From: Chloroflexota bacterium
GTDB taxonomy: Bacteria; Chloroflexota; Dehalococcoidia; GIF9; UBA5629
NCBI GenBank assembly: GCA_020354105.1
Contig: CP070642.1
Coordinates: 936,370 to 943,805, forward strand
DNA: 7,436 nucleotides
Direction: 5' to 3'
A program made the translations under genes and the position numbers. Positions 1 to 5,987 of the stretch are shown in pieces. Each line of letters starts with the position of its first letter. The first letter of the stretch is position 1. Below the pieces are notes generated by a model that was not told the origin of the DNA, did not search any database, and saw nothing but the letters and a program-made list of their open reading frames with translations.

Positions 1-417
1 AGGAGTAATCAAGTCAATTACTGTTAGGCCTGATTCCAGCATTTGAGTTGTTGTTTCTTGCTCTTCTAGTGGGGGTGGAGGGCGATGGATTGGGAGTTTC
101 TCTTTGGTTTCTACCGGAACCAGATTATCTAATGGTTCGCCGAAGACATTAAATAGCCGCCCTAGAGTAGCTTTTCCTACAGGCACGGTTACTGGAGCCC
201 CGGTGTCAATCGCCTCGGCTCCCCTTTCTAATCCATCTGTGGGACATAAAGCTAGACAGCGAACCCAATTGTTGCCTGCATGTTGCTGGACTTCGAGAAC
301 AATCCTGTTGCCATTTTGATTAATCTCGATGGCATTGTATATCTCTGGTAAGGCTTCTTGTGGGAATTCTACGTCAACTACTGTTCCGATTACTTGGACT
401 ACTTTGCCTTTTGCCAA
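1..417 (-). CDS. atpD: F1F0 ATP synthase subunit beta, N-terminal part (cut by window edge)
   Basis: This is the first 139 codons of the catalytic beta subunit of F1, which binds and makes ATP at the alpha/beta interfaces. No stop is met before the window edge. I read the start as TTG at 417-415: the protein begins MAKGKVVQVIGTVVDVEFP, the usual beta barrel opening, and GGAGG sits 7 bases upstream, directly after the atpG stop. A GTG inside that Shine-Dalgarno stretch is out of frame. The visible part holds the N-terminal beta-barrel (about residues 1-80) and the start of the nucleotide-binding domain, ending at SGLTVIDLITP, which corresponds to the family's GIKVVDLL(A)P just before the P-loop. 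Walker A, Walker B and the catalytic glutamate lie outside the window, so integrity cannot be judged. The gap to atpG is 13 bases. atpC would be expected next but is not in view. Confidence 0.95.
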   Translation of the reverse strand, partial: MAKGKVVQVIGTVVDVEFPQEALPEIYNAIEINQNGNRIVLEVQQHAGNNWVRCLALCPTDGLERGAEAIDTGAPVTVPVGKATLGRLFNVFGEPLDNLVPVETKEKLPIHRPPPPLEEQETTTQMLESGLTVIDLITP

Positions 418-430
418 AGTGTCACCTCCT

Positions 431-1288
431 CTAGTGTAGGACTTCTACGCCTCCAGTAATGTCAAGGAGTTCTTTGGTAATCATCTCCTGACGGGCTTTA
501 TTTAAGGTCAGGGTGAGGTCAGAAATAACCTCATTGGCATTATCGGTGGCGTTTCGCATGGCGACCATTCGGGCCGATTGCTCGCTGGCAATAGCCTCGC
601 GAATAGCATGGTAAACCTTCATTTCCACATAACGTGGCAGAAGCTCACCCAGAACAAAATCTGGGTCTGGTTCATAAATATATTCTGTGGTTTCTGTTTT
701 GGGTATTATCGCCGGTTCTACAGGCAGCAACGGCTCCAGTGTTGGTCTTTGGGTCATTGTAGTGATGAATTGCGTGTAGGCTATATATACCATGTCAATA
801 TAGCCGTTTGTGTAGTCGTCGATAATAATATGAGAAATAGGCAGCGTTTCAAGTAATGTGGGACGATCGCTTATTTTGGTAAACTCGGCTCGCAAATCGT
901 GTCTGTACCGCATCATGAAATCTCGTCCTTTGCGACCGATAGTGACGAGTGTGACCGGCACATTCTGCTCCAGAACGAAATTAGCTGTTAAGCGATTCAT
1001 ATTAGCATTAAGACCACCGCATAAGCCTCTATCTGTAGTGATATGTAATACAGCTATTCTTTTTATATCTCTCTTTGCTAACAGGGGATGCAGCGGGCCA
1101 GTCTTTGTGGACTCGACAGCGAGGTCAGAGATTATCTGACCGATTTTGTCGCTATAGGGTCGTCCAGCCAAAGCTTGTTCTTGAACTCGCTTCATCTTAG
1201 CGGTAGCAATCATTTCCATTGCCCTCGTGATTTTGGCTGTGCTCTGGACACTACGGATGCGTCTACGAAGAAGTCTTGGGCTAATCAT
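431..1288 (-). CDS. atpG: F1F0 ATP synthase subunit gamma
   Basis: This 285-residue protein is the central rotor shaft of F1, linking the c-ring to the alpha/beta hexamer. The N-terminal helix begins MISPRLLRRRIRSVQSTAKI and continues through ITRAMEMIATAKMKR, the standard gamma opening. RGLCGGLN lies near residue 90, and the C-terminal helix carries the ARMVAMRNATDNA motif and ends NKARQEMITKELLDITGG-VEVL. The length is typical for bacterial gamma (about 285-290), and there is no cyanobacterial or plastid redox insertion. The start ATG is 9 bases after the atpA stop. The Shine-Dalgarno AAAGGAAAGGA overlaps that stop region, so translation is probably coupled to atpA. Nothing looks truncated or odd. 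Confidence 0.98.
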   Translation of the reverse strand: MISPRLLRRRIRSVQSTAKITRAMEMIATAKMKRVQEQALAGRPYSDKIGQIISDLAVESTKTGPLHPLLAKRDIKRIAVLHITTDRGLCGGLNANMNRLTANFVLEQNVPVTLVTIGRKGRDFMMRYRHDLRAEFTKISDRPTLLETLPISHIIIDDYTNGYIDMVYIAYTQFITTMTQRPTLEPLLPVEPAIIPKTETTEYIYEPDPDFVLGELLPRYVEMKVYHAIREAIASEQSARMVAMRNATDNANEVISDLTLTLNKARQEMITKELLDITGGVEVLH

Positions 1289-1297
1289 TCCTTTCCT

Positions 1298-2809
1298 TTA
1301 GTAAGCTGCGCTTTTCTTGAATTCAAGTATTGCTGACTTCAATTTCTCTTCAGTTTCTGGTTTGATTTCCTTGTCGGTCAAGATGATCTCGTTTATCTTT
1401 GGATAATTTGTTTCCATGAACCGATGGAAGCCTTGCTCAAAAGCAGCGATTTTTTCCAGTGGTACATCATCTAGGTAGCCGTTATTGACGGCATAAAGTA
1501 TGCCAACCTCTTTTTCTAAGGACATCGGGGAATATTGAGGTTGTTTCAACACTTCGGTGATCCGTTGCCCGCGTTCCAGTTGTGACCGTGTAGCTTTGTC
1601 CAAGTCTGCAGTGCCGAATTGGGCAAAGGTGGCTAGCTCACGGTACTGGGCCATATCTATCCTCAACCTGCCAGCTACCTGTCTCATGGCTCTGGTCTGG
1701 GCATTGCCGCCTACTCTCGATACCGATAAGCCAATGTTTAGTGCTGGGCGTATACCACTATTAAACATATCTGTTTCAAGATAAATCTGCCCGTCGGTAA
1801 TGGATATAACATTAGTTGGGATGTAAGCAGCTAAATCACCGGCTTGAATTTCTATTATAGGGAGGGCTGTGAGTGAGCCACCACCATGTTCTGAATCCAA
1901 CTTAGCAGCTCGTTCAAGAAGTCGGCTATGGAGGTAGAAGACATCACCGGGATAAGCCTCACGACCAGGCGGACGCCTGAGTATTAGAGACAGCTGACGG
2001 TATGCCCAGGCGTGTTTTGTTAAGTCATCGTAGATAACCAGCGCATCTTTTCCTTGTTCCATGAACTCTTCGCCGATAGCACAGCCAGAGTAAGGCGCTA
2101 GATACTGCAAGGGTGCTGGATCAGAAGCGTTCGCCGTGACCACTATGGTATTTTCCATGACTCCATATTTCTGAAATGTTCCTATTACTTGTGCCACCTT
2201 GGATGTTTTTTGTCCAATAGCTACATAGATACAAATGAGATCGCCACCTTTTTGGTTGATGATGGTATCGATAGCGATGGCTGATTTGCCTATGGATCTG
2301 TCGCCTATAATTAGCTCACGTTGACCTCGACCGATTGGAATCAAAGCATCTATCGTCTTTATACCTGTATATACTGGTGTGTTCACCCGTTGTCGCATTA
2401 CCACGTTAGGTGCAACTCTTTCCACTGGCCGTGTTTTGGTCGTTTTAATCGGTCCCAAGTCATCTAAGGGATTGCCTAGTGGGTCGACCACACGGCCGAT
2501 AAGCGCGTCGCCTACAGGCACTTCAACTACTCTTCTAGTGGAGTGGACTTCGTCTCCTTCCTTAATATGGCTGAAGTCCCCCAGGATAACAGCAGCCACG
2601 TTATCCTCTTCCAAATTCAGGGCTAAACCCATAATCCCGTTAGGGAATTCCAGGAGTTCGTTGTATTTGGCACCACCAAGCCCATGAATTTGGGCAACGC
2701 CATCGCCGACACTGATTACTGTACCTACATCTACCATGGTCACGGTAGAACCGAACTGCTTGATATTCTCTTTGATTACTGAGACTATATCTCGTCCTTC
2801 TGTTGTCAT
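1298..2809 (-). CDS. atpA: F1F0 ATP synthase subunit alpha
   Basis: This 503-residue non-catalytic alpha subunit of F1 has the family's usual length. Visible in order are the N-terminal beta-barrel (SVGDGVAQIHGL near 33-44), a P-loop GDRSIGKS at 169-176, the Walker B region ALVIYDDLTKHA near 256-267, the RRPPGREAYPGDVFYLHSR stretch near 278-296, and LSVSRVGGNAQ with the arginine finger at R375. The C-terminal helical domain includes LKQPQYSP. The P-loop differs from the common GDRQTGKT: Q-T is replaced by S-I and the last T by S, but the GxxxxGK[S/T] pattern and Lys175 are kept. The ATG is preceded by a G-rich ribosome binding site containing six consecutive Gs (2815-2820). The gap to atpH is 32 bases. 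All residues needed for a working alpha subunit appear present. Confidence 0.99.
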   Translation of the reverse strand: MTTEGRDIVSVIKENIKQFGSTVTMVDVGTVISVGDGVAQIHGLGGAKYNELLEFPNGIMGLALNLEEDNVAAVILGDFSHIKEGDEVHSTRRVVEVPVGDALIGRVVDPLGNPLDDLGPIKTTKTRPVERVAPNVVMRQRVNTPVYTGIKTIDALIPIGRGQRELIIGDRSIGKSAIAIDTIINQKGGDLICIYVAIGQKTSKVAQVIGTFQKYGVMENTIVVTANASDPAPLQYLAPYSGCAIGEEFMEQGKDALVIYDDLTKHAWAYRQLSLILRRPPGREAYPGDVFYLHSRLLERAAKLDSEHGGGSLTALPIIEIQAGDLAAYIPTNVISITDGQIYLETDMFNSGIRPALNIGLSVSRVGGNAQTRAMRQVAGRLRIDMAQYRELATFAQFGTADLDKATRSQLERGQRITEVLKQPQYSPMSLEKEVGILYAVNNGYLDDVPLEKIAAFEQGFHRFMETNYPKINEIILTDKEIKPETEEKLKSAILEFKKSAAY

Positions 2810-2841
2810 CTTGTCCCCCCTTATGGGTGTTATCCTCTAGT

Positions 2842-3369
2842 TTAGGCCAGGCTTTTCTTTAACGTCTCTAATTTGTTACGTATGCTGCCATCAATAAGGC
2901 TGTCGTCTATTCTAGCAATGAAACCACCTAGAATATCTGGATTGACCTGGGCGTTAATACGGACTTTTTTACCTGTGAGTTCCTCAAAATGGCGACTAAG
3001 CTTTTCCCTTTCTGTGTTGTCAAGTGCAATGGCAGTGGTAACCTCGGCAGTTTTTATCCCCTGGTGGTCGTTTAACAGGCGTTCATATTCATCTGCAATT
3101 TGCCCGGCGTCTTTGAGCTTGCCTTTAGAAATAAGTAGATAAGCGAGATTTAGGGCCATAGGATTTATTTTTCCCAGTATTTCCCGGACCAATTTTTCCT
3201 TCAGCTGAGACGGTATTTTTGGGTTTTCCACCAAGGCTGCAAATTCAGTATCTCGTGTTAGCTGGGCGATTTTCCCCAGGTTAGACTGCCACTCTTTCAG
3301 CTTGTTGCCTTCCAGAGCAATCTCGAAGACCGCTTGGGCGTAGCGCTTGACAGAAGTTGTTATCGGCAT
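2842..3369 (-). CDS. atpH: F1F0 ATP synthase subunit delta
   Basis: This 175-residue peripheral-stalk subunit joins the top of F1 to the b subunits (OSCP family). The N-terminal helical domain opens with the family pattern KRYAQAVFEIAL (residues 8-19). The C-terminal part carries the diagnostic region PDILGGFIARIDDSLIDGSI followed by RNKLETLKKSLA, matching the usual GG-x3-R-x-D-x2-(I/L)DGS-(I/V)-R signature. Length is close to the normal 170-180. The ATG is 15 bases downstream of the atpF stop, with only a modest AAGG upstream, so coupling to atpF may help initiation. It is a separate gene, not fused to atpF as in mycobacteria. Confidence 0.96.
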   Translation of the reverse strand: MPITTSVKRYAQAVFEIALEGNKLKEWQSNLGKIAQLTRDTEFAALVENPKIPSQLKEKLVREILGKINPMALNLAYLLISKGKLKDAGQIADEYERLLNDHQGIKTAEVTTAIALDNTEREKLSRHFEELTGKKVRINAQVNPDILGGFIARIDDSLIDGSIRNKLETLKKSLA

Positions 3370-3384
3370 TTGATTATTCGCCTT

Positions 3385-3894
3385 CTATGTTTTTTTAAAA
3401 GTAGTGCTCTCCTTGAGCGTTTCATCAATGAGTTTGCGGTGCTTCTTTTTGTCTACAGTTTCCTTGATTACCTTTTCTGCAGCCAGAATGGCAATGTCAG
3501 CAAATTCAGCGCGCAGTTCTTCGATGGTTTTGTCTCTCTCTCGTTGTATCTCGGTGCGTGCCTTGGCAATCAGGGACTCGGTCTCTTGACGAGCGCTGTC
3601 TTTAGCCTCTTCCTTTAATCTTTCTCCTATCTGTGTCGCCTGGGCTATTACAGCTTGTCCCTCTGTGCGTGCCTTTTCCAGATGAGCTTTAATTTCCTCT
3701 TCACTGCGTGCTGTTTCTTGCTTGATTTTTTCGGCTTGCTCCATACTTTCTTTTATCTTAGCCTGTCTCTCGTCAAGCATTTTGAGCACTGGTTTGTACA
3801 GAACTACGCTCAGTAGGGCGAATAAAACAATGAAGTTCACCAAATATATTAGAAAAAGAGGTGGATTAATTCCAATGCCTTCAAGAGCTTCCAT
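3385..3894 (-). CDS. atpF: F1F0 ATP synthase subunit b
   Basis: This 169-residue stator subunit has the standard b architecture. A short N-terminus (GINPPLF) leads into one membrane helix at about residues 11-33, followed by the conserved cytoplasmic junction YKPVLKMLDERQAKI. A long, highly charged coiled coil follows (about 45-150), ending with the ILAAEKVIKE motif that contacts delta. Length is normal for b (about 160-170). The Shine-Dalgarno GGAG lies 5 bases upstream of the ATG. It starts 33 bases after the small hydrophobic gene at 3928-4056. Only one b gene is present, so a homodimeric stalk is expected (inference). The 3' end contains a seven-A run coding Lys-Lys just before the stop. 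Confidence 0.98.
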   Translation of the reverse strand: MEALEGIGINPPLFLIYLVNFIVLFALLSVVLYKPVLKMLDERQAKIKESMEQAEKIKQETARSEEEIKAHLEKARTEGQAVIAQATQIGERLKEEAKDSARQETESLIAKARTEIQRERDKTIEELRAEFADIAILAAEKVIKETVDKKKHRKLIDETLKESTTFKKT

Positions 3895-3927
3895 TTCACT
3901 CCGCCTGATTTTAATAGCCAGATTTCA

Positions 3928-4056
3928 TTATGCTATTGAGAGTATAAAGGAGCCGATAATAAATGCAGTGATAATGAGTCCGGCAAATACTATGGCACCG
4001 ATTATGACTGCCCCGATAATGAAACCAAAAGAAGCTGGTAGATTACCATTTTCCAT
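3928..4056 (-). CDS. 42-residue hydrophobic membrane protein of unknown function inside the atp operon
   Basis: I do not recognise this gene. The ORF opens MENGNLPASF and then runs for about 32 residues as an almost uninterrupted hydrophobic stretch rich in Ile, Gly, Ala and Phe, ending FILSIA. It should be one long transmembrane segment or a tight hairpin. The only charged residue is Glu2. Small residues recur at helix-packing spacing (G11-G15, G20, A25/G26, G35), a pattern suited to helix-helix contacts. Support for translation is strong: AAAGGAGG lies 8 bases before the ATG, as good as that of atpE, and the gene fills the atpE-atpF gap (45 bases upstream, 33 downstream). It cannot act as a c subunit, since it lacks the intramembrane carboxylate and the polar RNP-type loop. 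It may be an Fo accessory or assembly peptide, or a remnant of a c-like gene (both inference). It is too short for many gene-calling thresholds. Confidence 0.72.
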   Translation of the reverse strand: MENGNLPASFGFIIGAVIIGAIVFAGLIITAFIIGSFILSIA

Positions 4057-4076
4057 CGATTGTTCCTCCTTTACAG
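4057..4076 (-). promoter_or_regulatory. Strong Shine-Dalgarno of the 42-residue membrane protein gene
   Basis: On the minus strand the bases just upstream of the ATG read AAAGGAGG followed by an 8-base spacer. This is a near-perfect anti-16S match at an optimal distance. It is stronger than the sites before atpF, atpH or atpI and is the main argument that the short ORF is translated rather than being spacer sequence. Confidence 0.75.
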
Positions 4077-4101
4077 GTTATCTATACCGAGAGGGCTGGG
4101 A

Positions 4102-4335
4102 TTAACCACCCACGAACATTAGAATTAGTACAGTTGCCACGGCATAGATACCGATGGCTTCGGCTAGAGCGCCGATCAAAATCATATTGGTCAAGATTGG
4201 CCCTCTGGCCTCTGGGTTGCGTCCTAGAGCTTGCATTGCGCCGAAGCCGATTAGCCCTAATCCCAGACCTGGGCCTAAAAATCCCAGCCCTGCGGCCAGT
4301 CCTACTCCGAGCATTTTCATTGCTTCTGCTTCCAT
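4102..4335 (-). CDS. atpE: F1F0 ATP synthase subunit c
   Basis: This 77-residue hairpin proteolipid forms the rotating c-ring. Helix 1 (about 8-35) carries the glycine-rich packing motif FLGPGLGLGLIGFG. The polar loop is R39-N40-P41, and helix 2 (about 47-75) contains the ion-carrying carboxylate Glu59 in ALAEAIGIYA. Known Na+-binding rings have Gln four residues after the helix-1 proline and Ser or Thr after the Glu; here those places are Leu26 and Ala60-Ile61. The ring is therefore expected to carry protons (inference from established c-ring structures). GGAGG lies 7 bases upstream of the ATG, overlapping the region just after the atpB stop (13-base gap). The length is at the short end of normal and there is no signal extension. 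Confidence 0.98.
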   Translation of the reverse strand: MEAEAMKMLGVGLAAGLGFLGPGLGLGLIGFGAMQALGRNPEARGPILTNMILIGALAEAIGIYAVATVLILMFVGG

Positions 4336-4348
4336 TTATGTCCTCCTT

Positions 4349-5311
4349 TTAAGTTTTATGTTCTGATCCCTCATCGTGAGGAGTTAAAGCGATAATACCG
4401 AATACTAATGTTAACCCAGCAAAAATTAAAGCCTGTATAAGCCCCATAAGCAGTTCTAACCCATAAATAAAAATGGGAATGCTAAAAAGTGTTAAGAAGC
4501 AGACGACCACAAGTAGTATTTCGCCGGCAGTCATGTTGCCAAAGAGACGTAAAGTGAAGCTGATGATGCGAATAAGGTGGCTGAGTACTTCTAATACACC
4601 TACATATAGGTTAATGATTCCGAACAGGATTCCGCTTATAGCTGGCCTAATCTTTCCTTTGAACAAGCTCACAAAACCATCACGTAATTGACCGAAATTA
4701 AAAAAACTATTTAGGTAGCGGAAAGAGCCCAGCGACCGTACCCCCCAATATTCAACGGATATGACTGCGATCAGGGCGATGGAAAGGGGGAGATTGATAT
4801 CAGTATTTGCCCCTCGGAGTATGGGCACAAAAGCACCGCTATGCTCGTAAATGCCTATGGTGCCGAAGAATGGTAGAAGAGCTAGAAAGGCATTGGTCAA
4901 AACATAAAGAAAGATAGTGGCTACCATAGGGAAAAAAATGCGAGCATTCTTCTCCCCTGCTGCGCTTTTAATGAAGTTTAATATTATTTCTACAATCACC
5001 TCGGCTAGGCCTTGGAGCCTTCCTGGTATTAATTTCATCTTGCGAGTGAAGGCATAAAATAAGCCAATTAACACGATTATAGTGAGCCAGGAGGCAATAA
5101 GAGTATTTGTAATAGTCAATACAGGGGTATGAAGTATCCCTTCTGGTGGAATTTCGATGTGTGGCTTGGTTACAGCCAGGAAAGCTGGTGCTTTGGTATC
5201 CAGAAAACTTGAACCGATGGGGCCAAACACGAATCCGGTTAAGAAAAGTGCCAGCAGTAAAATGGCCACCAAGGCTATTATTCTGATTGAGCAGCCACAG
5301 CCCATATTCAT
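4349..5311 (-). CDS. atpB: F1F0 ATP synthase subunit a
   Basis: This is the Fo stator channel subunit, about 320 residues from the ATG at 5311. A longer reading from 5389 would overlap atpI by 74 bases with a charged, non-family N-terminus, so I reject it. The diagnostic region FTLRLFGNMTAGEILL holds the essential Arg255 and, nine residues later, a Glu equivalent to E. coli Glu219. The C-terminal helix carries GLIQALIF. Upstream segments PMVATIFLYVLTNAFLALLP and TDINLPLSIALI also match the family. A hydrophobic stretch at about residues 9-29, before the usual first helix, is followed by a loop of about 30 residues. The extreme N-terminus has two close cysteines (MNMGCGC). The start is 4 bases after the atpI stop with no good Shine-Dalgarno, so initiation probably depends on termination of atpI. 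A second in-frame ATG at 5305 is possible. Confidence 0.96.
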   Translation of the reverse strand: MNMGCGCSIRIIALVAILLLALFLTGFVFGPIGSSFLDTKAPAFLAVTKPHIEIPPEGILHTPVLTITNTLIASWLTIIVLIGLFYAFTRKMKLIPGRLQGLAEVIVEIILNFIKSAAGEKNARIFFPMVATIFLYVLTNAFLALLPFFGTIGIYEHSGAFVPILRGANTDINLPLSIALIAVISVEYWGVRSLGSFRYLNSFFNFGQLRDGFVSLFKGKIRPAISGILFGIINLYVGVLEVLSHLIRIISFTLRLFGNMTAGEILLVVVCFLTLFSIPIFIYGLELLMGLIQALIFAGLTLVFGIIALTPHDEGSEHKT

Positions 5312-5315
5312 CTTG

Positions 5316-5624
5316 TTATTTTGATACCTTGTCTTTTTCTTGCTCTTTCTGTTCCAGGTAGAAGCGGCGAAGTATTCGGTAAAGACCATAAAAGGCTAGC
5401 ACTGTACCTATGCCAAATCCAATGAGAGTATATAGAGGATGGGTGTCCAGTCTCTGTGGGCGGTCAAGCCAGTAGCCAATGCCGGTTGGAATTAAAAGGC
5501 TTAGAGCTACAGACCAGCCCACATTAAAGATAAGCCACAGGGGCCTGGCCCATTCCCTGGATGTTGGTCTATCAGGCTTAGGCTGCTCTGCCATATAATA
5601 GATTTTCTCTTGGGTTGAGTTCAT
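5316..5624 (-). CDS. atpI: AtpI/AtpZ-type ATP synthase assembly protein
   Basis: This small two-helix membrane protein is at the head of the operon. Helix 1 lies in LWLIFNVGWSVALSLLIPTG, followed by GYWLD. Helix 2 lies in LYTLIGFGIGTVLAFYGLYR, followed by a basic and then mixed-charge tail. The G-x-G-x-WLD ... P-x-x-x-L-I-G-x-G-x-G pattern matches the AtpI/AtpZ (ATPase gene 1) family. Characterised members aid c-ring assembly or have been linked to Mg2+ supply. Two starts are possible: ATG at 5624 (102 residues) or ATG at 5594 (92 residues, MAEQPKPDRP). Neither has a convincing Shine-Dalgarno, which is unusual in this window and may mean controlled initiation. The stop is 4 bases before atpB. 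The assignment rests on topology, motif and position, not on long identity. Confidence 0.82.
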   Translation of the reverse strand: MNSTQEKIYYMAEQPKPDRPTSREWARPLWLIFNVGWSVALSLLIPTGIGYWLDRPQRLDTHPLYTLIGFGIGTVLAFYGLYRILRRFYLEQKEQEKDKVSK

Positions 5625-5659
5625 ATTGCTATTTCTGTAATCTGCTTTCTTATTATGTT

Positions 5660-5692
5660 GTGACTTTTTGGCTATAAGACTTTAGAAGTCAC
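5660..5692 (-). promoter_or_regulatory. Alternative hairpins in the atp leader
   Basis: On the minus strand GTGACTT (5692-5686) can pair with AAGTC (5682-5678) to form a 5-bp stem with a 3-base loop. It can also pair with AAGTCAC (5666-5660) to form a 7-bp stem with a 19-base loop. The two pairings share one arm and are mutually exclusive, an arrangement typical of switchable leaders. The shared arm contains the GTG of a six-codon leader ORF. The base complementarity is read directly from sequence; function is inference. Confidence 0.35.
5672..5692 (-). CDS. Possible six-codon leader peptide upstream of atpI
   Basis: GTG at 5692-5690 opens a reading frame of six codons (M-T-S-K-V-L) ending in TAG at 5674-5672. 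AAGGAG (5704-5699) stands exactly 6 bases upstream, an ideal Shine-Dalgarno position, whereas atpI itself has no clear one. The frame is not that of atpI. It may be a leader peptide controlling the downstream hairpins, or a chance ribosome site. Confidence 0.25.
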   Translation of the reverse strand: MTSKVL

Positions 5693-5724
5693 CTGAAACT
5701 CCTTCTTGCTTAGGCATCATTTTC

Positions 5725-5753
5725 ACTCTAGCAGGTTGAGAAATAGCTGTCAT
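5725..5753 (-). promoter_or_regulatory. Candidate sigma-70 promoter of the atp operon
   Basis: On the minus strand a -35-like ATGACA (5 of 6 to TTGACA) at 5753-5748 is followed, after exactly 17 bases, by TAGAGT (4 of 6 to TATAAT) at 5730-5725. Transcription would begin near 5718 and give a leader of about 95-125 bases before atpI. This is the best-spaced pair I found in the gap, but the -10 is imperfect, so the call is tentative. Confidence 0.4.
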
Positions 5754-5987
5754 CGACCTTAGGGCTAATTTCCATATGTACCAAAAGACGGTGGCTGCTG
5801 ATTGTCACTGGGCTACATTAATTTTACTTATCAGTTAGGTGTATGCCCCTTACAGCTCTTATACGCAACCACCGTGTTTGTTAGACGTAAAGCTATGTTT
5901 TTATCTGTAATTTGACCGGGAAGCGCAGCTGAATTCCCCTTGAGTTATTGAATGGACTTTGTAAATGTAGTGCATCTATGAGTCTAT

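Larger units (their letters stand above)
5625..5987. other. Intergenic/leader region between the DUF151 gene and the atp operon
   Basis: These 363 bases have no ORF of convincing length on either strand and no tRNA or rRNA that I can fold. The region lies upstream of the whole atp operon and should hold its promoter and 5' leader. I see a plausible sigma-70 promoter (5725-5753), overlapping inverted repeats (5660-5692), a strong Shine-Dalgarno serving only a six-codon ORF (5672-5704), and a widely spaced imperfect inverted repeat of 11 bases (5788-5798 and 5865-5875). A weak 5-bp hairpin (GGGAA 5918-5922 with TTCCC 5934-5938) lies after the DUF151 stop. It has no T-run, so I do not call it a terminator. 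Confidence 0.6.

Noticed and set aside
858..1139. Plus-strand ORFs opposite atpG and atpA as genes
   Set aside because: They are antisense shadows of well-supported family genes with no ribosome sites and no recognisable domains.
3391..3397. Seven-A run near the end of atpF as a programmed slippage site
   Set aside because: It lies three codons from the stop, a slip would change only a few terminal residues, and there is no downstream stimulatory structure.
3928..4056. The 42-codon gene as a second c subunit
   Set aside because: It has no acidic residue in the membrane segment, no polar RNP-like loop and only about half the length of a c subunit.
3722..4105. Plus-strand ORF of 127 codons across the atpF start and atpE-atpF gap
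   Set aside because: It is antisense to atpF and the small membrane gene, has no Shine-Dalgarno or promoter that I can see, and its composition mirrors the antisense of a hydrophobic gene.
5312..5389. Longer AtpB reading starting at ATG 5389
   Set aside because: It would overlap atpI by 74 bases, its first 26 residues are charged and unlike the family, and a normal start lies 4 bases after the atpI stop.
5911..5940. Hairpin GGGAA/TTCCC after the DUF151 gene as a rho-independent terminator
   Set aside because: The stem is only 5 bp with an 11-base loop and no T-run follows on the minus strand.
5881..5960. tRNA-like sequence in the gap (a CGGTCAAATT resembling a T-arm)
   Set aside because: No acceptor, D or anticodon stems could be assembled around it.
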